Source: Oceanococcus sp. HetDA_MAG_MS8 (lineage in GTDB: Bacteria > Pseudomonadota > Gammaproteobacteria > Nevskiales > Oceanococcaceae). From it: a DNA stretch of 64,000 nt. The position numbers and the translations under genes are program-made. The notes below the pieces were generated by a model. That model was not told where the DNA came from and did not search any database. It was given only the letters and a program-made list of their open reading frames with translations. Below are positions 25,679 through 34,663 of the stretch, piece by piece (position 1 is the first letter of the stretch; each line of letters begins with the position of its first letter). The stretch covers positions 600,273 through 664,272 of the forward strand of contig JAHCMK010000002.1 of NCBI GenBank assembly GCA_019192445.1. Reading direction: 5' to 3'.

Positions 25679-25722
25679 CTCGGGCTGAGCAGCGCGCCAT
25701 TCGCAGCACATGCGCTTTGGTA

Positions 25723-25755
25723 CGGCACCCCACTGCAACCGTCAGTGGGGTGCCG
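25723..25755. terminator. 13-bp perfect hairpin between the DUF1329 and Ycf48-like genes
   Basis: C-GGCACCCCACTG at 25723-25735 and CAGTGGGGTGCC-G at 25743-25755 form a perfect 13-bp stem with a 7-base loop (25736-25742). No T-run follows. It may be an attenuator or an mRNA-stabilising processing site inside the operon rather than a full terminator. Confidence 0.5.
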
Positions 25756-25893
25756 ATGATGGTTGCGATAGGCCTTGTTGCGCGCGCCTCGGGCTTAGGT
25801 CGTTCAGACCAACCACTATGAACCTTGCCCGTCACCCTGACAGTGTGATGGGTATCGCCAGCCCGCATTGAGGCGGGCAGACAGGGGGAACAC

Positions 25894-26925
25894 ATGATTC
25901 GCACCGCACTCAGGGCTTTGGCCATGACGGCTGTTGTTCTGCTGGGGCCAAGTTTGGCTCTGGCCGATACCTCGTTGGCACCGCGCCCGGCGCCGTTACG
26001 CGACTATGCTGTAAACGCCAACCTCATCGACATTAGCCAAACCGATGAAGCGATTTTCGCCATTGGCGACTGGGGCGTCATCCTACGCAGTCGTGATTCG
26101 GGAAAAAGCTGGCAGCAGCAGCCCTCGCCTGTGTCTGCCATGCTCAACCGGGCCTATTTTCTAGACGCCCAGAACGGGTGGATTGTGGGGCACGATGCCA
26201 ACATCTTAGTCACCCGGGATGGCGGCAGTAGTTGGGATGTGCAGTACCGTGACCCGGAATGGGGTAAGCCCATGTATGGCTTGGTCATGTTGGATGCCGA
26301 TCGTGGCTTTGCCGTTGGCGCCAACAGCCGCATGCTGCAGACTCAGGATGGTGGAGCAAGCTGGGAGCTCATCGAGCCAGACTTCACCTTTAATGGCGTG
26401 AACCTGTACGGCATTTTACAACTGGCCGATGGCTCCCTACTCATCCATGGCGAGAAGGGCATGCTCGCTCGCTCGTTAGATGAGGGCGCTTCCTGGGAGC
26501 AGTTGGTATCACCCTATTCCGCCAGCTTTTTCGGGGCTCAGGCCTTTGGCGACAGCGGGGCCTACTTGTTCGGCCTACGCGGCACTGTCTACGCCATTGG
26601 CGAAGTCCCTCAGGTCGAATCCCAGGACCCTTTTGAGTGGGATGAGTTCAACCTAGAAACCATCACTGAGCCCGAGCGTTTGGCGCAGATGGGCTTTCGG
26701 TATTACGACAACCCGCTGAAGGAAAGCCTTTTTGGCTCCGACAGCTTAGGTGGCAACGATATTTTGATGGTTGGGGTGAATGGCGCGGTGGTGCGCAATG
26801 AAGGTGACCGTATCCAGCCCATTGCTACGGGCTTGGAGTTGTCCCTCAGCGATGCCTTGGTGACGAACCAAGGCCTCATCACCGTAGGCCTGGGCGGCAT
26901 TAGCCGCATTCCCTTCCAGCGTTAA
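25894..26925 (+). CDS. Ycf48-like beta-propeller protein, exported
   Basis: The 343-residue product has a signal peptide ending LALA and several propeller blades of the BNR type (WGVILRSRDSGKSWQQQ, ILVTRDGGSSWDVQY, MLQTQDGGASWELI, LARSLDEGASWEQL), matching the Ycf48-like family. In cyanobacteria Ycf48 assists photosystem II. In proteobacteria such genes sit beside RND pumps and probably act as periplasmic scaffolds. A GGGGGA site precedes the ATG. It is 23 bases from the RND pump gene, indicating one transcript. Confidence 0.87.
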   Translation: MIRTALRALAMTAVVLLGPSLALADTSLAPRPAPLRDYAVNANLIDISQTDEAIFAIGDWGVILRSRDSGKSWQQQPSPVSAMLNRAYFLDAQNGWIVGHDANILVTRDGGSSWDVQYRDPEWGKPMYGLVMLDADRGFAVGANSRMLQTQDGGASWELIEPDFTFNGVNLYGILQLADGSLLIHGEKGMLARSLDEGASWEQLVSPYSASFFGAQAFGDSGAYLFGLRGTVYAIGEVPQVESQDPFEWDEFNLETITEPERLAQMGFRYYDNPLKESLFGSDSLGGNDILMVGVNGAVVRNEGDRIQPIATGLELSLSDALVTNQGLITVGLGGISRIPFQR

Positions 26926-26948
26926 GCAGCGGCTAAGGATAATCACCC

Positions 26949-29522
26949 ATGAGTGAACTTCTCGATCACCCGCCAGTGCAAGGCAGCGACTGGACGGCAA
27001 AAATTCTGCGCTTTGTCGAGCCGCCAATCTTCAAGACGCGCTTCCTCACCTTAGGCATTTTGATTGCCATTACCTTGGTGCTGGGCTTCCAGGCCGCGCG
27101 GATCAACCCCGATGCTGGTTGGCTTAAGTCGATTCCCCTCGACCACCCTTACATGCAAACCTTCCAGAAGTACTACCGCGACTTCGGCGGGGCGAACTCG
27201 GTCTTATTCGCGCTCATTAAAGAGGAAGGAAGTGGCGACATCTATGAGCCTGGCTTCATGGATAAGCTGGAAAAGGCGACCAACGACATCTTCTTCATGC
27301 CTGGCGTGGACCGCGCTCGGGTGATGTCCTTGTTCACGCCCAATGTGACCTATGTAGAAAACATTGAAGGCGGGCTGGCGGGCTCTAATGTGATCCCAGC
27401 CGACTATTCGCCCACCCCTGAGATGCTGGACAAAGTACGTTCCAACGTGGGTAAGGCGCAGGTCATAGGGCGGCTGGTGACCGAAGATCAGCGCGGTGCC
27501 CTCATCGTGTCTGAGCTGCTGGAATACGACCCCGACACCGGCGAAAAGTTGGACTATTTCGCTGTCGGCGACTACTTAGAAGAACTGCGCGCCAAGTACG
27601 AAAAAGATGGTGTGAAGGTGCACATCATTGGCTTTGCCAAAATCGTGCATGACATGACCAATGCCGCCTTGCAGGTGGTGCTGTTCTTCTTGCTGGCCTT
27701 GGTCATGACCGGCGCCCTGCTGTGGCTGTACTCCGGTAACTTCAAACTGGCCATGCTGCCCTTGGTTTGTTCCATTGTGGCGGTGATCTGGGAATTTGGT
27801 CTGCTATCCAGCATCGGCTACGGCCTTGATCCATTCTCCATTCTGGTGCCCTTCCTGGTGCTGGCGGTGTCGGTCTCGCACGGGGTGCAGTACGTCAACG
27901 CCTGGGTGGCAGAGGTCGATCACGGGCACAACCGCTACCGGGCCTCCTTGGAAACTTTCCGCCGCTTGGCCATCCCCGGCACGGTGGCATTGATTACTGA
28001 TGTGGCTGGCTTTGCCACGATTTATCTCATCAATATTCAGATCATTCGGGAAATGTCGGTGAATGCGGCCTTTGGTGTGGCTGCGATCATTATTACCAAC
28101 AAAATCCTGATGCCGATCTGGCTGACCTTTATCGAAATTAAGGATCTGGAGGGCTTCAAGCGCGGACAGCAAATGCGCGAGCGCCTGCTGGATCCCATGT
28201 GGAACTTCCTGGCGCGTGCCACCGATCGCGGCCCGGCCATTGTGATTTTGCTGATCTCGGCCATGTGCTTGGGTTGGGGGCTGTGGAAGTACCCGGCGCT
28301 CAAGATTGGTGATGCTATCGAAGGCGTGCCGGAATTGCGCCCAGATTCGCGCTTCAACCAGGATTTCCGCGAAATCATCGGCAACTTTGAAATTGGTGTG
28401 GACCAGCTCAAGGTCATTGCCGAAACCCGGCCCAATGGCTGCGTGGATTATGAGCTGATGGCGCAGATCGACCGCTTTGAATGGCGGATGCAGGCCGAAG
28501 AGCGAGTGCACTCCACCATGAGTCTGCTCACCTACGCCAAGCTGGTCTATCAGGGCTTATCGGAAGGGCGGCTGAATGCGCTAGTGCTGCCGCGCAACCG
28601 CTATGCCTTAGCACAGGCCACAGCCTTGGTGCCCACCACCACCGGCATTCTCAACGATGATTGCGATGCCATGGCGGTGCTGATCTTCACCAAAGATCAC
28701 AAGGCCGAAACCATCACCCACCTGGTGGATGTGATTAAGCAGTTCAACGCCACCAATAAAAACGAGTTCTATGCGGCCTCGGACGTATCGCCCGAGTACT
28801 GCGCCGAGAAGCGCGGGTTGTTTGCCGAGTTCCGCGAGCTCGAAGGTGAGGTCTTCGATTTGGCCAAAGGCGGAGCGGATGGAGATGCCATTGCCGCCGC
28901 CAAAGAGCGCCGCAACGAAGTGCGTGAACGCTATGACGCCATGGATCAGAACTGTCCGGTTGAGTTCGCCCTCGCTTCGGGTAACGTCGGGGTGATGGCT
29001 GCCACCAATGAGGTGGTCGAAGAACAAGAGCTCATGGTGGTGTTCTGGGTGTATGTAGTGGTGGTGACCTTTATGTGGCTGTCCTTCCGCAGCGTCGCCG
29101 GAGTGCTCTGCGTAGTGCTGCCCTTGTCCTTGGTGTCCACCATGGCTTACGGCGTGATGGCCGTGCTCGATATTGGCCTCAAAGTGGCCACGCTACCGGT
29201 GGTGGCCTTGGCAGTCGGCATCGGCGTGGACTACGGCATCTATGTGTACTCAGAGACGGCGGCCGCCCTCAACGAGGGGCGAAGTCTGAAGGACGCCTTC
29301 CGCTTCACCCTGGGACGCACCGGCAAGGCCGTGGTCTTCATCGGCATCTCACTGGGGCTTTCCGTTGCCACCTGGCTCATGAGCGAGCTGCAGTTCCAGA
29401 TCGACATGGGGATCATGTTGATCTTCATGTTCACCGCCAACATGTTTGGCGCCATCATGATCCTGCCGGCACTGGCCCGCTTCCTCCTCAAGCCCAAGAA
29501 CGGGCTGGAAGCGCAAAGCTAA
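26949..29522 (+). CDS. RND superfamily transporter, MMPL-type
   Basis: The 857-residue inner-membrane protein has two repeats, each with one membrane helix, a large periplasmic domain and five further helices. Conserved segments include SILVPFLVLAVSVSHGVQYVNAW and LPVVALAVGIGVDYGIYVY, where the acidic residue in the fourth helix of each repeat would sit. Single-polypeptide RND pumps of this MMPL/HpnN class export lipids or other hydrophobic molecules using the proton gradient. Together with DUF1302, DUF1329 and the Ycf48-like protein it likely forms an envelope transport system. The cargo is unknown. A strong terminator follows 19 bases later. Confidence 0.9.
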   Translation: MSELLDHPPVQGSDWTAKILRFVEPPIFKTRFLTLGILIAITLVLGFQAARINPDAGWLKSIPLDHPYMQTFQKYYRDFGGANSVLFALIKEEGSGDIYEPGFMDKLEKATNDIFFMPGVDRARVMSLFTPNVTYVENIEGGLAGSNVIPADYSPTPEMLDKVRSNVGKAQVIGRLVTEDQRGALIVSELLEYDPDTGEKLDYFAVGDYLEELRAKYEKDGVKVHIIGFAKIVHDMTNAALQVVLFFLLALVMTGALLWLYSGNFKLAMLPLVCSIVAVIWEFGLLSSIGYGLDPFSILVPFLVLAVSVSHGVQYVNAWVAEVDHGHNRYRASLETFRRLAIPGTVALITDVAGFATIYLINIQIIREMSVNAAFGVAAIIITNKILMPIWLTFIEIKDLEGFKRGQQMRERLLDPMWNFLARATDRGPAIVILLISAMCLGWGLWKYPALKIGDAIEGVPELRPDSRFNQDFREIIGNFEIGVDQLKVIAETRPNGCVDYELMAQIDRFEWRMQAEERVHSTMSLLTYAKLVYQGLSEGRLNALVLPRNRYALAQATALVPTTTGILNDDCDAMAVLIFTKDHKAETITHLVDVIKQFNATNKNEFYAASDVSPEYCAEKRGLFAEFRELEGEVFDLAKGGADGDAIAAAKERRNEVRERYDAMDQNCPVEFALASGNVGVMAATNEVVEEQELMVVFWVYVVVVTFMWLSFRSVAGVLCVVLPLSLVSTMAYGVMAVLDIGLKVATLPVVALAVGIGVDYGIYVYSETAAALNEGRSLKDAFRFTLGRTGKAVVFIGISLGLSVATWLMSELQFQIDMGIMLIFMFTANMFGAIMILPALARFLLKPKNGLEAQS

Positions 29523-29540
29523 GACGCCAAACGGAAGGAA

Positions 29541-29569
29541 AAAACGCCCGGCCTCGACCGGGCGTTTTT
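29541..29569 (+). terminator. strong rho-independent terminator after the RND gene
   Basis: AAAACGCCCGG at 29541-29551 pairs with CCGGGCGTTTT at 29558-29568 around a 6-base loop, with a T-run closing the structure. Confidence 0.92.
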
Positions 29570-29632
29570 ATTGGAAGTCTGAGGCGAATAGGGAGGGCGA
29601 ATTTAGCCGCAGATTAGTGGAGTTTGTTTTTT

Positions 29633-30331
29633 CCACAGATGGGCACAGATGTCGCAGATATGGGGACGCTGCCGGGAGTAGTAGAGCAAGGCTCGAGGCT
29701 AGCTGAGGTTGCTACGTGGCGGCGGTTTAGTCCGCCAGCCTCACTCACATTTCTCCACACAATCTGTGCTCATCGGTGCCCATCTGTGGAAAGGTTTTCC
29801 CTGCTACACGCTGATCAGTGCGTTGAAGCCTCCTGTCGCACCCACCATTACCAACCCAGCAACAAAATCTACGGATAATCTGCGCCAATCTGCGGCCGGT
29901 TTTATTCCACAGATGAACACAGATGTCGCAGATGTGGGGCGCCGCCGGGAGTAGTAGAGCAAGGCTCGAGGGTAGCTGAGGTTGCTACGTGGCGGCGGTT
30001 TAGTCCGCCAGTCTCACTCACATTTCTCCACACAATCGGTGCCCATCTGTGGAAAGGTTTTCCCTGCTAGACGTTGCTCAGTGCGTTAAGGCCGGCATTC
30101 GCACCCACGTGAAACCAGTCCACCGAAAAAATCTGCGGATAATCTGCGCCAATCTGCGGCCGGTTTTTTTCCACAGATGGGCACAGATGTCGCAGATATG
30201 GGGACGCCAGCAGGAGTGGCGGAGTAAGGCTCGAGGCTATTTGTGCCTGCTGCGTTGTGGCGAATGAGTTCGATAGCGTCATGTCCATCACTTCAAGAAC
30301 ATCTGTGTTTATCGGTGCCCATCTGTGGAAA
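29633..30331. repeat. three imperfect tandem repeats with inverted ends, gene-free
   Basis: Three related units start with CCACAGATG(G/A) at 29633, 29907 and 30171, spaced 274 and 264 bases. Each unit has a left end of the type CCACAGATGGGCACAGATG and a right end of the type CGGTGCCCATCTGTGGAAA (ending near 29793, 30056 and 30331), so unit ends are inverted repeats of each other. Units 1 and 2 share a central block with a GGCGG...CCGCC hairpin and the segment AAATCTRCGGATAATCTGCG between units. Unit 3 keeps only the ends. No convincing reading frame is present. Repeats of this kind recur between genes in many environmental proteobacteria, and their function is not known to me. Confidence 0.85.
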
Positions 30332-30353
30332 CGATTTCTCTGCGGCCAAAAAA

Positions 30354-30375
30354 AAACCCCGCCGCAGCGGGGTTT
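30354..30375 (-). terminator. rho-independent terminator of the FabG-like gene
   Basis: CCCCGC at 30357-30362 and GCGGGG at 30367-30372 with flanking A/T pairs form a stem with a 4-base loop. On the minus strand it is followed by about nine T residues. It lies 19 bases after the stop of the reductase gene. Confidence 0.92.
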
Positions 30376-30393
30376 CCTGTCGTCGAGTATGGC

Positions 30394-31758
30394 TTAAGCG
30401 CCAACCAAGCTTTGGCCGCAAACGCGGATCACTTGGCCACTGATGCCGGCAGCACCAGGAGTGGACAAGAAGGTGATCAGCTCGGCCACATCCTTGGGAT
30501 CTCCGCCTTGCGATAGCGAGCACAGGCGACGGCCGGCTTCGCGGATGGCGAAAGGCATAGCAGCGGTCATGCGGGTTTCGATGAAGCCGGGGGCTACCGC
30601 GTTGATGCAGATACCCTTGCTGGCCACTTCGGTGGAGCGACCGGCGACGTACCCAATGAGGCCGGCTTTGGTCGCGCCGTAGTTGGTCTGGCCCATGTTG
30701 CCGGCGATGCCGCCGATGGAGCTCAGGCACACGATACGACCATGGGTTTTGATGGCGTCTGCAGCTAGCAGGGCTTCATCCACGGCCAAGATGGCGGCCA
30801 AGTTGATGTTCTGAACCATGTCCCAGAACTGCGGCTTCATGTTGGCAATGGTCTTGTCGCGGGTGACGCCAGCGTTGTGCACCACGATGTCTACACCGCC
30901 ATGGTTGGACTTGAAGTAGTCCACCAGTTTGCCGGGGGTCGCCGGGTCGGTGATGTCCATGGCCAAAGCCGTGCCATTGATCTTCTGCGCGGTGGCGTTC
31001 AGGGTTTCGGCGTCTTGGGGAATGTCCAGAACCACAACATGAGCGCCTTCAGCGGCTAAGCGTTGGGCCGTGGCGGCGCCAATACCGCGTGCACCGCCGG
31101 TCACTAAGGCTACTTTGCCTTCAAGTACGGCGCTGGTTGGTACCTTGGTCGGGGCTTTTGCGACGGTGCTCACGCGCACAGCTTGGCCATCCACATAGGT
31201 GGAATGGTCGGACAAGAAGAAGCGTAGTGGGCCTTTGAGGCGTTTTTCGGCGCCTTTTTCTACGTACAGCAGGTTCACCGTGCTGCCTTTCTTGCCAATT
31301 TCTTTGGCTAAGGAGCGGCTAAAGCCCTCAACGGCGCGTGCGACGGTACGTCCCGCCACCGTGTCCTGCGCTTCTGGCAGCGCAGCCATCAACACGACGC
31401 GGCCATTGTTCTTCAGCCGGCGGATCACCGGATGGAAGAAGTCGTACAAGGCGCGGATGTCTGCGGCCTCGGCAAAGCCAGTCGCGTCAAATACTAAGCG
31501 GTCAAAGCTTTGGCCTTCGGTCAGGGTGGCGGGGGTGGATTGATCCACAGTGGCGCCCATCGCCTTGATTAACGGCAAGGCCGACTTGGCAGCGTAGCCC
31601 TTGGCCGCACTACCCATCAGCACGGTTTTGCCACTGAGCGGCTCGTCGGCGTAGGCGCTGTTGGCTCTAGCCAGCTTGGGCGGGGTGGGCAGGCCCACGT
31701 TCTTGAACAGCGTGCGAACCGTAGGGTTTTCAGCCAGTTTGACCAGATAATCGCTCAT
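30394..31758 (-). CDS. high-molecular-weight 3-oxoacyl-ACP/CoA reductase (FabG4-like)
   Basis: The 454-residue product has an N-terminal degenerate Rossmann domain (about residues 40-205) joined to a complete C-terminal short-chain dehydrogenase. The latter has the cofactor motif GGARGIG (221-227), NAG and the catalytic set S346/S347, Y360, K364 (NYGATKAG). This two-domain form is the HMwFabG class, which reduces 3-oxoacyl thioesters with NADH or NADPH in fatty acid, PHA or beta-oxidation-related metabolism. It lies downstream of two acyl-CoA dehydrogenase genes on the same strand with a 172-base gap, so it may share their metabolic role but probably has its own promoter. Confidence 0.9.
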   Translation of the reverse strand: MSDYLVKLAENPTVRTLFKNVGLPTPPKLARANSAYADEPLSGKTVLMGSAAKGYAAKSALPLIKAMGATVDQSTPATLTEGQSFDRLVFDATGFAEAADIRALYDFFHPVIRRLKNNGRVVLMAALPEAQDTVAGRTVARAVEGFSRSLAKEIGKKGSTVNLLYVEKGAEKRLKGPLRFFLSDHSTYVDGQAVRVSTVAKAPTKVPTSAVLEGKVALVTGGARGIGAATAQRLAAEGAHVVVLDIPQDAETLNATAQKINGTALAMDITDPATPGKLVDYFKSNHGGVDIVVHNAGVTRDKTIANMKPQFWDMVQNINLAAILAVDEALLAADAIKTHGRIVCLSSIGGIAGNMGQTNYGATKAGLIGYVAGRSTEVASKGICINAVAPGFIETRMTAAMPFAIREAGRRLCSLSQGGDPKDVAELITFLSTPGAAGISGQVIRVCGQSLVGA

Positions 31759-31930
31759 AAGATGCAGTGTCTCCGCAGTGGGTGACGCGCAGCATCCCCG
31801 CTGCGCTGTTTATTGAAAAATAGTCTATTGCCAGCAGCTTGGCGATGACGCCGGCAAAACTCGCCGGAGCATACTGCCCATGCTGCAGTGCGTCAAATTC
31901 GGCGCCGCACGGGCGCCCACGCGCAGGAAC

Positions 31931-33139
31931 CTAAGTCAGCTGAGCTGAACTCAGCTCTAGGACCCGCCGAGCCACGATGAGCAGCTGAATTTGCTGGGTG
32001 CCTTCGAAAATATCCAAAATTTTCGCGTCCCGCGCCCATTTCTCTAAGAGCTCGTCTTCGGCATACCCCAGGCTGCTGGCAATCTCGGCACATTTTTGTG
32101 TGACCTCGGTGACCATCCGCCCGGCTTTGGCCTTACTCATGGAGGCCTCCAAGGAGTTGGGCTGGCTGTTATCCGCCATCCAGGCGGCGCGCAGGGTGAG
32201 TAGCCGCGCGGCATCCCACTCGGCCTCCAGCCGTTGTAACTCGGCAGTGGCCGCGGCTTGCCGCCAACGATGCTGGCGGTAATCGCAATTAAAGCCAGCG
32301 GCCTCTAGCAATTCTCGCGTGCGCTCCAGCGCGGCACGACCTAAGCCTACCGCCATGCCGGCGACCACCGGACGGGTGTTATCAAAGGTCTGCATCACGC
32401 CGCCAAAGCCTTTTTTGGTGTCGATATCGGCAGTGCCGAGCAGGTTCTCTGCGGGCACCCGGCAGTCGGTAAAGCGGAGGGTGGCCGTGTCTGATGCACG
32501 AATTCCTAGCTTGTGATCCAGACGCACCAGTTCCATCCCAGGCGTGTCTTTGGGCACTACGAAAGATTTAATGGCAGCGCGGCCTTTGCTCGGGTCTAAA
32601 GACGCCCACACCACCACATGATCACAGCGGCCACCGGCGGTGACGTAAATTTTTTCACCATTGATGACATAGTCGTCACCGTCTTTGACGGCGGTGGTGC
32701 GAATAGCGGCGGAATCAGAGCCCGCGCCTGGCTCGGTGATGGCCATCGCCGCCCAGCAGCCCGCCAAACGTTTTTTCTGCTCCGGGCTGGCCACGGCGGC
32801 AATGGCGGCGTTGCCGAGGCCTTGGCGTGGTAAGGACAAGGCGAGGCCAACATCGCCCCAGCACAGCTCAATAAGGCCCAGTACCGTGTTCATATTGGCG
32901 CCGTTGCGCACCTCGCCATCGCTGGGTGAGCTTTGGGCCAAGCCGGCAGCGCCCGCGCCGCCATCACTGGCGCTATCGTTCATGCCATCGAGCAACGCTG
33001 CCAGCATGTTCAGCTCTTTGGGGTAACTGTGTTCAGCGCGGTCGTATTTGCGCGAGATCGGTCTAAAAACCTCTTGTGCAACCTGATGGGCCTGGTTGAC
33101 CAGCGCGCGAAATTTGCGCGGTTGTTCGAGTTGAATCAT
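31931..33139 (-). CDS. acyl-CoA dehydrogenase, catalytic-type subunit
   Basis: The 402-residue product shows the acyl-CoA dehydrogenase order: helical N-domain, FAD/substrate region MAITEPGAGSD and YVINGEKIYVTAGG, and the C-terminal helical domain ending RDAKILDIFEGTQQIQ, where the Glu is the expected catalytic base. It oxidises an acyl-CoA to the trans-2-enoyl-CoA and passes electrons to ETF. The ATG at 33139 is chosen because it overlaps the stop of the preceding dehydrogenase gene as ATGA, although the frame is open further upstream. The coupling suggests a heteromeric enzyme or sequential expression of two related dehydrogenases. Confidence 0.9.
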   Translation of the reverse strand: MIQLEQPRKFRALVNQAHQVAQEVFRPISRKYDRAEHSYPKELNMLAALLDGMNDSASDGGAGAAGLAQSSPSDGEVRNGANMNTVLGLIELCWGDVGLALSLPRQGLGNAAIAAVASPEQKKRLAGCWAAMAITEPGAGSDSAAIRTTAVKDGDDYVINGEKIYVTAGGRCDHVVVWASLDPSKGRAAIKSFVVPKDTPGMELVRLDHKLGIRASDTATLRFTDCRVPAENLLGTADIDTKKGFGGVMQTFDNTRPVVAGMAVGLGRAALERTRELLEAAGFNCDYRQHRWRQAAATAELQRLEAEWDAARLLTLRAAWMADNSQPNSLEASMSKAKAGRMVTEVTQKCAEIASSLGYAEDELLEKWARDAKILDIFEGTQQIQLLIVARRVLELSSAQLT

Positions 33140-34449
33140 GCCAACAGTCCTCCTTCCATCACGCCCACGGCGCGTAGGTCGCGATACCAACGCTCTACCG
33201 GATATTCCTTCACAAAGCCATGTCCACCGAGCAGCTGCACACCATCACTACCGATCTGCATGGCTTTCTCGGCGCAGAAGCGGTGCGCCAGAGCGGCTTC
33301 GCGGGTGATCGGTAGGCCTTGGTCAAAGCGTGACAAGGCGCGCCACACCATCAAACGCATGGCATCCACTTCGATGGCAATGTTCGCCACCATGAAAGCC
33401 ACGGCTTGGCGGTGCGCGATCGGACTCCCGAAGGCCTTGCGCTCCAAGGTGTAGGGCTTCACCAGGTCGAGTACCGCTTGGGCGCAGCCTACCGCTAAGC
33501 TGCACCAGGCCAAGCGCCCCAGCTGCACCACATTCAGATAGGTGTGCTCATCGCCAATCATTGCGGCTTGGTTGACGCGCACTTGCTCAAAGCGCAGGCG
33601 GCCCAAACTGGCAGCGTGCAGACCCATACCCGGATGCGCCTGGCGGCTAATGCCCGGTTGGTGGGCTTCCACCAGCAATAATCTGGGGCCTAAATCTTGG
33701 CAATGCGCCCCTACTATCAACAAGTCGGCGAATCTGCCCAAAGGCACTAAGGATTTTTCACCGTTGATGATCCAGCTATCGCCTTGCCGGGTGGCTTTGC
33801 AGCGCAGGTCTAGTGGGTCGAAGGCCGCTTGCGGCTCCAAAATCGCTATGGCTGCATCTGGCGCATCGTCTTGGGCAAAGGTATGAAGGTAGCGCCCTTG
33901 CTGTTCGGCAGTGCCCCAGCTGGCCAGCACATTGGCCACGCCAACCGGAGCCAAGAGAGCAGCCGCTTGGCCCATATCCCCCCAGCCTAATGCCTCAGCA
34001 ACTAGGCCGCTGGTCACAGCGCTGCGTTCGGCGCCAGCCCCACCCAGCTCCTCGGGAACAGCCATCAGCGTCAGCCCGAGGTCGCTGGCCGCAGCCCAGA
34101 CCTCGGCACTGGGTTCACAGTGCTGCTCGGCATCACTGGCTTCAGGACGTAAGCGTTCTTCTGCGAAGCGCCTGGCGGCCTCTTGCATCATGGCCTGCTC
34201 ATCACTGGGTCGCAGATCGAACAAATCCCCACTGCTTTGGGGTTGCATGCGGCTGGGCGACACCAGCTTGCTCACATTTCGGAACTGACGGTTGGCCATG
34301 CTGGCCGCCTTAAATCCGGCGCGAGAGGCTTGGTAAAGAGCCTGCTCTGCGGGTTTACGCAAGCCCAGAGAGTCCATGGCCTTTGAGCCGGCGACCCGGT
34401 TCAGTACAGAAAGGCCTAGCCCCTGTATGTCTCGTTTATGGCTATCCAT
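33136..34449 (-). CDS. second acyl-CoA dehydrogenase, with N-terminal extension and short C-terminus
   Basis: The 437-residue product has an extra basic N-terminal stretch of about 75 residues before the dehydrogenase domain starts (LRPSDEQAMMQEAARRFAEERL). The region corresponding to the FAD-binding EPGxGSD motif of its neighbour is altered (ILEPQAAFDPLDL), although WIINGEKSLV is kept. It ends RDLRAVGVMEGGLLA, so the catalytic-type Glu aligns but the chain stops five residues later. Such divergence is seen in the non-identical subunits of heteromeric acyl-CoA dehydrogenases, for example those acting on steroid side chains. That role is an inference. It is translationally coupled to the gene after it. 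Confidence 0.82.
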   Translation of the reverse strand: MDSHKRDIQGLGLSVLNRVAGSKAMDSLGLRKPAEQALYQASRAGFKAASMANRQFRNVSKLVSPSRMQPQSSGDLFDLRPSDEQAMMQEAARRFAEERLRPEASDAEQHCEPSAEVWAAASDLGLTLMAVPEELGGAGAERSAVTSGLVAEALGWGDMGQAAALLAPVGVANVLASWGTAEQQGRYLHTFAQDDAPDAAIAILEPQAAFDPLDLRCKATRQGDSWIINGEKSLVPLGRFADLLIVGAHCQDLGPRLLLVEAHQPGISRQAHPGMGLHAASLGRLRFEQVRVNQAAMIGDEHTYLNVVQLGRLAWCSLAVGCAQAVLDLVKPYTLERKAFGSPIAHRQAVAFMVANIAIEVDAMRLMVWRALSRFDQGLPITREAALAHRFCAEKAMQIGSDGVQLLGGHGFVKEYPVERWYRDLRAVGVMEGGLLA

Positions 34450-34616
34450 ATCTCCTCCGCCGCAATGCGGCCGCCAATGTCACAGTATTGGCTGACAGTG
34501 TGCCTGTGATCGGCTGTACACCCAAGCCCCTCTGGGCAATTTTCCTCATACGCTTGTGCATTGCCGGGGCCAACTGCTGACCGGCGCTGCGGCCAGGTCG
34601 TCAAGCAGCACAAGCC

Positions 34617-34655
34617 CATTGCACGCCGGCTACCCCGTAGCGCCGGCGCACAATG
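34617..34655 (-). terminator. hairpin downstream of speE
   Basis: CATTG...GCCGGC-TAC and GTA-GC-GCCGGC...CAATG can pair with a small bulge, just past the speE stop. No T-run follows. The rest of the 214-base gap between speE and the dehydrogenase gene shows nothing recognisable. Confidence 0.45.
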
Positions 34656-34663
34656 AACAGCTG

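Noticed and set aside
29629..30180. DnaA-box-like TTTTCCACA words suggesting a replication origin
   Set aside because: They are part of the repeat units, are not joined by an AT-rich unwinding region, and no dnaA, dnaN or par genes are near.
29624..30443. Several short open frames in the repeat array
   Set aside because: They repeat with the units, lack ribosome binding sites and resemble no protein.
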